DNA from: a bacterium D16-36
GTDB taxonomy: Bacteria > Bacillota > Clostridia > Lachnospirales > Lachnospiraceae
Length of the DNA: 64,000 nt
Direction of reading: 5' to 3'
Assembly: GCA_003611745.1 (NCBI GenBank)
Contig: RAYF01000023.1
Coordinates: forward strand, 19,664-83,663
Positions 59,415-64,000 of this stretch are shown piece after piece. The translations under genes and the position numbers were made by a program. Positions within the stretch are counted from its first letter, which is position 1, and every line of letters starts with the position of its first letter. A model generated the notes under the pieces. That model ran no database searches. It was not told where the DNA came from and worked only from the letters and a program-made list of their open reading frames with translations.

Positions 59415-61284
59415 CTACTCCTCCTCATCAATGCTACCTGGCACAACAGGTGTTTTCTGCGGCGTAACAGACACTTCCGGAAAGACCTCCGACGGCGATA
59501 CAGTTACTGCCGGTTGTTGTTCTGGTACAACAGGTGCTATCTGCTCCACTTTTTTTGCCTGTGCTACAGCTTCAAGATATAACCGAAGAATTGTCTTGGA
59601 GGAACAAGTTGCACCCGAAACTGCTGTAATTCCCACTGCCGACTGTTTTGATAAAATCTGCTCAACAACACCAACTGCATCTTTTGTTCCATTGGCTGCT
59701 TTTAAATAGTAGGAACGGTTCTTTTCCGCAGTAGAAGTAAAATCAGTGATAGATGTACAGATACCGCCCTCAAACAATACATTTGCAGACAATTTATATT
59801 GCGTAAAATCCCAATACTCATCCGGCTCACACACTGCAGTCACATAATACAAACCATCTGTAACCGATTCGGGTGTTTCGGGCGTCTCCTCCTCTTCCGC
59901 CAGAACAGTATTATGGCTTGGAGTGCTTGTCGGAGAAGGATTTTTTTGCTTTGATTTTGTTTTCCTGTCATCTGCCGCCTGATTTCTTGAGACTGCTTTC
60001 CCATACGCCTCCTGATAAGCCTCTGTATTCGCATTGGACGAATAGGTTGCACCGGAAACAACATCCACGCTTCCTGTCTGCGATTTCAGCAGGCGCTTTA
60101 CCATCGGTTTCCATGCTTTTCTATAATAAATCTTATTTGCCTGATCATTATTTTCCGTGACGGAAAGATCATAAATCGCCACTGCTGTTCCATTGCGAAA
60201 CCGCACTTTAAGCCCAATTTTATAGTTGTATCGTTCACACCAGGCACTTCCACTATACGTGCCGTCCACCGGTTTTCCGCTCACCGCCATTTTCTTATCA
60301 TTTTTCTTCTTTTTTTGAACAGAAGATGTTGTTTGTTTTTTCTCAGAAACAGCCTTCACCACCTGTTTTTTCCCTCCCGCCTTATTCAGCGCTTCTGCTA
60401 CTGCCTCACAAATCCCATGCGAAGAATATGTCGCCCCCGATATCAAATCAACTTGCAGCGATTGTGCTTTTATAATGGCAGAAACAATATTTTCTCTCCC
60501 CATAACAAACACCGCTGTCGATAACCCATCTGCAAGTGTACCATCTTCACTGACAATCGTTACACTTGACAGTCCTGAATCAGCTGGATATCCGGTAATC
60601 GGATTTAATATATGATGATATTTCTTTCCAGTCTGAGTGCTCCGATTTGCTGCCCATAACCTGCACATTACCACCAAGAGAAACAACGCCTCCCGACAAG
60701 TTATGCTCTCTGAAAATATCCATAACACGCCCGGAAGTATATCCCTTTGCAATTCCTCCAAAATCCATTTTTACCCCTTCGGGGAGTTCTGCCAATTTTT
60801 CTTTTGCCTCGTATTTAATCTTTTCATTTCCCACAGTGCCTAACAACTTTTTTATCCTTGGATCTGATGGCACTTGATATTTTGGGTTTGTAAAGCCCCA
60901 TTCCTCCATCAGCGGATAAATCGTAATGTCAAATGCCCCCTGTGTAGAATCACTTAAATCTCTTGCTTTTTCCATTAATGCAGCACTATCTTCAGACAGC
61001 ACTTCACTTCCATTATTATTTAAAATATAAACTTCACTTTCCCTATTTTCCGAATTAAATATCCCGTCCAGCCTGTTAATCTCCGCCACAGCATCATCAA
61101 ACGCTGCCTCCGGCTGTTCCCCGTACGCTTTCAGCGTCATATATGTATTCATCGCAAATATTTCCCGTTCAGCTGATAAAATATCCGGTTCCGACAGTGC
61201 CTTTTGCGTCCTATTTTCAGCCGAACAGCCAGTAAGGAACAAAACTACACAAATCACAAAGCTCCCTCTTCTCCATCTGCCCAT
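59415..61284 (-). pseudogene. ApbE - triple FMN-binding fusion, disrupted by internal out-of-frame deletion
   Basis: Remnant of a lipoprotein fusing an ApbE flavin transferase to FMN_bind domains. The 5' part (from ATG 61284, GGAG upstream) has lipobox LFLTGC, then FAMNTYMTLKAYG and KMDFGGIAKGYTSGRV of ApbE, up to GGNVQVMG near 60655. The ApbE homology resumes in another frame at KKYHHILNPITGYPADSGL near 60630; about 60 residues expected between are missing. The first frame stops at 60580. The second runs on through three FMN sites (SGATYSSHG, SGATYSSNA, SGATCSSKT). Without the deleted core and in two frames, ApbE cannot be active. Exact junction bases need a comparison with an intact homologue. 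Confidence 0.8.
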
Positions 61285-61356
61285 AACACTCTCCATTCCA
61301 TCAAAAATGATAGGATAAACTGCAGATTTCACCCGGAAAACTGCAGCCATAAATTC

Positions 61357-62340
61357 TTATTTCATCTTAAATTGCCGAACGGTTGACCGTTTTCCCAAAG
61401 TCTTTTTTCCATTCACCGTCTTATATGCACGCACACGCATATAATATGTTTTCTTTGATTTGATTCCTTTTTTAATTGTCGTCTTATTTTTCTTTACTAA
61501 AACTGCAACAGGCTTCTTAAAATCCTTGGTAGCTGCATACTGCACCTGATATCCTGCTGCCCCTGCCGCCTTTTTCCATGTAACAGTAACCTTTTTTGAT
61601 TTAACGGATGCCTTTACCTGACCGACTTTTGCCACCGTCACTTCTTTTACGGATGCCGGCGGCTGGGGATTTTCCGGCTCTACAGTCGGTGTAGGCTGTA
61701 CCGCAGACGTTTTATTATAAACAAATGTAATATCTTTTGCAAAACCCATCGCCTTTACTGTAATAGTAAATTCACTTCCCTCTGCAAACGGAGTGGCATC
61801 TGCCGCAATCGTTCCATCCGTGTTAATTATTTTTACAGAGCCCCTTCCCGATGTCCGATAATCCGTTCCATTGACATTGACAGAGGAAATATTTGCAATA
61901 TAATTTGTAAACATCTTATCATCATACCCCTGCGCGGCAATTAATTTCTTTCCCGCTTCATCATACACAGCAACGCTCTCCTGAGTCGTCAAAACAAAAT
62001 TTGCATTAATCGGGGCATAAATTCCTTTCGAATCTGTCACACCAAGTACATGGCTACCCGGCAGAAGCCCATTTGTGGATACCAGGCCATTTTCAGATTG
62101 AACTGGCGCAGTATCCACTGTATAACCCACTTCATATCCATCCGGAAGTCCTTTGACGGAAATTTCTGATTCATCAGCACTCTGTTCTAGCTCATAATTA
62201 AACTTCAATGGCACATATGTATCCTGAATATCAAATTGATATATCCCCTTATCCGTATAATAAGTAATATAATCTATTGTTTTCCCCATCATGCTCTCAT
62301 AGTGGGCAGAAGATGTAGGACGGATTTTGCGGACATTCAA
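61357..62340 (-). pseudogene. C-terminal part of a surface protein (Tp47-like module plus fibronectin-like tail)
   Basis: Open frame whose conserved part (from about HYESMMGKTIDYITYYTDKG to the end) lacks a signal peptide and start of its own. The first ~200 residues resemble the C-terminal modules of Tp47-like lipoproteins seen in Lachnospiraceae (ISVKGLPDGYEVGYTVD, SSVNVNGTDYRTSGRGSVKIINTDG). After a Pro-rich linker comes a fibronectin type III-like domain (VTVTWKKAAGAAGYQVQY, KTYYMRVRAYKTVNGKK). The 5' part is cut at about 62340, where a tnpV leader on the opposite strand begins. The Tp47 relation is from memory of sequence pattern and is moderate in strength. Confidence 0.65.
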
Positions 62341-62367
62341 AATAAAAAGAATGTGGAGGTATAGACA

Positions 62368-62433
62368 ATGGCAAAGACGATTTTTGAGGAACTGGGCGGC
62401 AGATACGAAAGGCAAGGAGATTACTTAACTTAA
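62368..62433 (+). pseudogene. TnpV fragment (first 21 codons)
   Basis: ATG at 62368 with GGAGG upstream reads MAKTIFEELGGRYERQGDYLT then stop. This is the N-terminus of TnpV, a small protein of Clostridia transposons, normally about 120 residues. The remainder is absent; the sequence after DYLT does not continue the family. Confidence 0.75.
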
Positions 62434-62518
62434 AGACAGTATATACATACAGCCTGCTGATATACTGCTTGCAGATACCTCGCAGAAACCAAACCATACA
62501 GAAAAGGAGTTTTTGCAT

Positions 62519-62764
62519 ATGAAATCAATATTTGAACAGTTGGGCGGTACATACCGCGAAGAAAATGGGTATCTTATTCCAGATTTAAGATTGCCAGACG
62601 AAGAAGAAAAGCCGATAGGAATTTGGGGACAGCGGCATCTGGACTATCTGAAGCAATACCGCAGGGTTACATACACTAATTTTCTCACAAGCGGCAGGTT
62701 GAACGCTTACCTTGCCGACATTGACAGGCAGGCGCAGGAACGAGCCGACAGGCAATCTGGATAG
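62519..62764 (+). pseudogene. Truncated TnpV, fused to ABC ATPase remnant
   Basis: Second, different TnpV copy: MKSIFEQLGGTYREENGYLIP, PIGIWGQRHLDYLKQYRR, YTNFLTSGRLNAYLADIDRQAQER, then off-family ADRQSG and stop. AAAGGAG precedes the ATG. The family continues for about 40 more residues; here it is cut at about 62743, where an ABC transporter ATPase 3' end begins. Confidence 0.8.
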
Positions 62765-62939
62765 CAAAAATAGCCAAGATGTTATTGATTTGCTGACAAA
62801 AGCATCCAGACATTACCAACAGACAATTCTTATGATTACGCACAACAACAGTCTTACTTCTATGGTTGACCGTGTATTGCGTGTCATAGACGGCGTACTG
62901 ACAGACTTGGGAGGTAATGCGAATGAAAAGTTATCTTGA
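62742..62939 (+). pseudogene. 3' fragment of ABC transporter ATPase gene
   Basis: Frame beginning EPTGNLDSKNSQDVIDLL (the residues right after Walker B, including the D-loop) and running through ILMITHNNSL (H-loop) to the natural C-terminus and stop at 62939. Walker A and the signature motif are missing, so it is inactive. It belongs to the MacB/LolD-type exporters and overlaps the permease gene start by 17 bp, as in an intact operon. Confidence 0.82.
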
Positions 62940-63939
62940 CCTTGTTCCTATTTCTGCAAAAGTACACCGAAAGCAAAATCGTATGTCTATTATTTGTATT
63001 GTATTGGCGGTCTTTCTGGTAACAGCTATTTTCGGTATGGCAGATATGTTTATCAGAGGACAGATTTTGCAGGCACAGCAGGAAAATGGAAATTGGCATA
63101 TTGGAATAAGAAACATAAGCGATGAAGATGCAAAGCTAATAGCTTCCCGCTCAGAGGTAGCTGCCGCAGCCGATTACGGAGTTTTTAATTATCGGGGTGG
63201 GAAAGGCTATACTTTGTCGGGGAAAAATGTAACGGTATGCGGAAGCAATGAAAGTGCCGTCGCTGAAATTTTTGCTGCATTGGATAAGGGCTCATTTCCT
63301 GCAAACGGAGACGAAGCACTGGTAACAAATAATGCAAAAAATATGCTGCATTTAGAAATTGGAGAACAAATTGTTATCACTATGCCCGATGGGAGCGAAA
63401 GAGCATACACAATATCGGGGTTTATGAATAACACGGTAGGAATTATGAGCAGAGACTCTTATGGTGTATGTTTGACAACGGAAAGTTTTCGTGCCATTTA
63501 CCCAGATGGGACAAGCAGTAATCCTGCTGACTACACAATGCGCTTATTGAAATTTAAGAGTACCCGAAATATTCAGAGCAGCATAGCTGAGATTAAGCAG
63601 CAGTTTGGATTATCCGATGAGCAGGTGTTCGAAAACACAGAATTGCTTGGTCTGTTAGGACAGAGCAGCAATTCTTTTATGTTACAGGTGTATGCTGTTG
63701 CTGCCATATTATTTATCCTTGTTCTGATTGCAGGCGTATTGATGATTACAAGCAGTATGAACAGCAATGTGGCACAAAGAACAGAGTTTTTTGGAATGGT
63801 GCGCTGCATAGGGACAACACCGAAACAAGTGATGCGGTTAGTACGCAAAGAGGCTTTGAATTGGTGTCGCTTTGCGATTCCGATTGGTGTTGCCGGTGGT
63901 ATTGTATTGGTTTGGGTATTGTGTGGGTTTGTCAAGTAA
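62923..63939 (+). pseudogene. FtsX-like ABC transporter permease, truncated at C-terminus
   Basis: Frame of 339 residues with GGGAGG before the ATG. It has one N-terminal helix (MSIICIVLAVFLVTAIFGMADMF), a large MacB-like extracellular domain (~200 residues), a second helix (VYAVAAILFILVLIAGVLMI), the FtsX stretch FFGMVRCIGTTPKQVMRLVRKEAL, and a third helix that ends abruptly at VLCGFVK. Full members have a fourth helix and, in this two-unit class, a second half of similar size. With its ATPase cut it is a remnant. Sequence after 63930 looks foreign to the gene. Confidence 0.8.
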
Positions 63940-63965
63940 AATGTGTAAATTTTTAATTTTTCCTT

Positions 63966-63990
63966 ATCGGCAGTTTTCAAAGCTGCCGAT
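63966..63990 (+). terminator. Rho-independent terminator
   Basis: Stem ATCGGCAG / CTGCCGAT with a 9-base loop followed by TTTTGT, about 30 bp after the truncated permease stop. Confidence 0.7.
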
Positions 63991-64000
63991 TTTGTATGCC

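Noticed and set aside
60580..60761. Overlapping antisense-like start of the FMN-binding frame (MEELQRD...) as a separate gene
   Set aside because: Its first ~45 residues are an out-of-frame reading of ApbE DNA; conserved residues begin only at KKYHHILNP, so it is the second half of the broken fusion gene.

Overview
The window looks like chromosome of a low-GC Clostridia bacterium, most likely a motile, fibre-degrading gut Lachnospiraceae. The grounds are strong AGGAGG ribosome sites, long type II-like genes of the YesM/YesN, LplB/YtcP and GH43/GH115 families, and lone chemotaxis genes. Species cannot be fixed from sequence alone. I saw no rRNA, tRNA, CRISPR array or intact transposon.

Positions 1-30800 form a xylan-utilisation locus. 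An extracellular GH10-type xylanase (cut by the left edge) carries three tandem CBM22-like modules. An ABC importer (lipoprotein binding protein plus two permeases) would take up oligosaccharides. The enzymes without signal peptides (GH115 alpha-glucuronidase, GH3, two GH43 enzymes, an SGNH esterase, and a carboxylesterase-GH43 fusion) would finish digestion in the cytoplasm, and xylulokinase would feed the pentose phosphate pathway. No xylose isomerase and no importer ATPase are present. Two chemoreceptors sit inside these operons. Control appears to be by a YesM/YesN two-component pair and an AraC regulator. Two different direct-repeat operator types can be read upstream of the operons: GCAATAATT-type half-sites at 21-bp spacing (two promoters) and CTATA-TTTATC-type half-sites at 22-bp spacing (two promoters). 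Three copies of a ~125-bp multi-hairpin repeat sit between genes of the locus.

Positions 31000-37700 hold single-gene units: a ZIP metal transporter, an unknown protein, an ECF sigma factor with its membrane partner, a DUF4300-like lipoprotein, hpf, a stand-alone cheY and a NUDIX hydrolase. There is also a cluster of DnaA-box-like sites and, at 37741-37927, a very long imperfect palindrome.

Positions 38000-54700 are a conserved housekeeping block: a class B PBP with its RodA/FtsW partner, U32 peptidase, a ZapA-like protein, a coiled-coil protein, coaD, rsmD, a CbxX-type AAA+ ATPase, recG, a YloV/FakA-like protein, an Asp23 protein, a 45-residue membrane protein, rpmB, and a second ECF sigma/anti-sigma pair.

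Positions 54900-64000 are an eroding region. After an intact TrpB-like gene come a FIST-GGDEF gene with two compensating frameshifts, an intact HIT protein, a flavin/iron-sulfur membrane redox cluster whose ApbE gene has an out-of-frame internal deletion, a truncated surface protein, two tnpV remnants, and an ABC exporter remnant fused to one of them.
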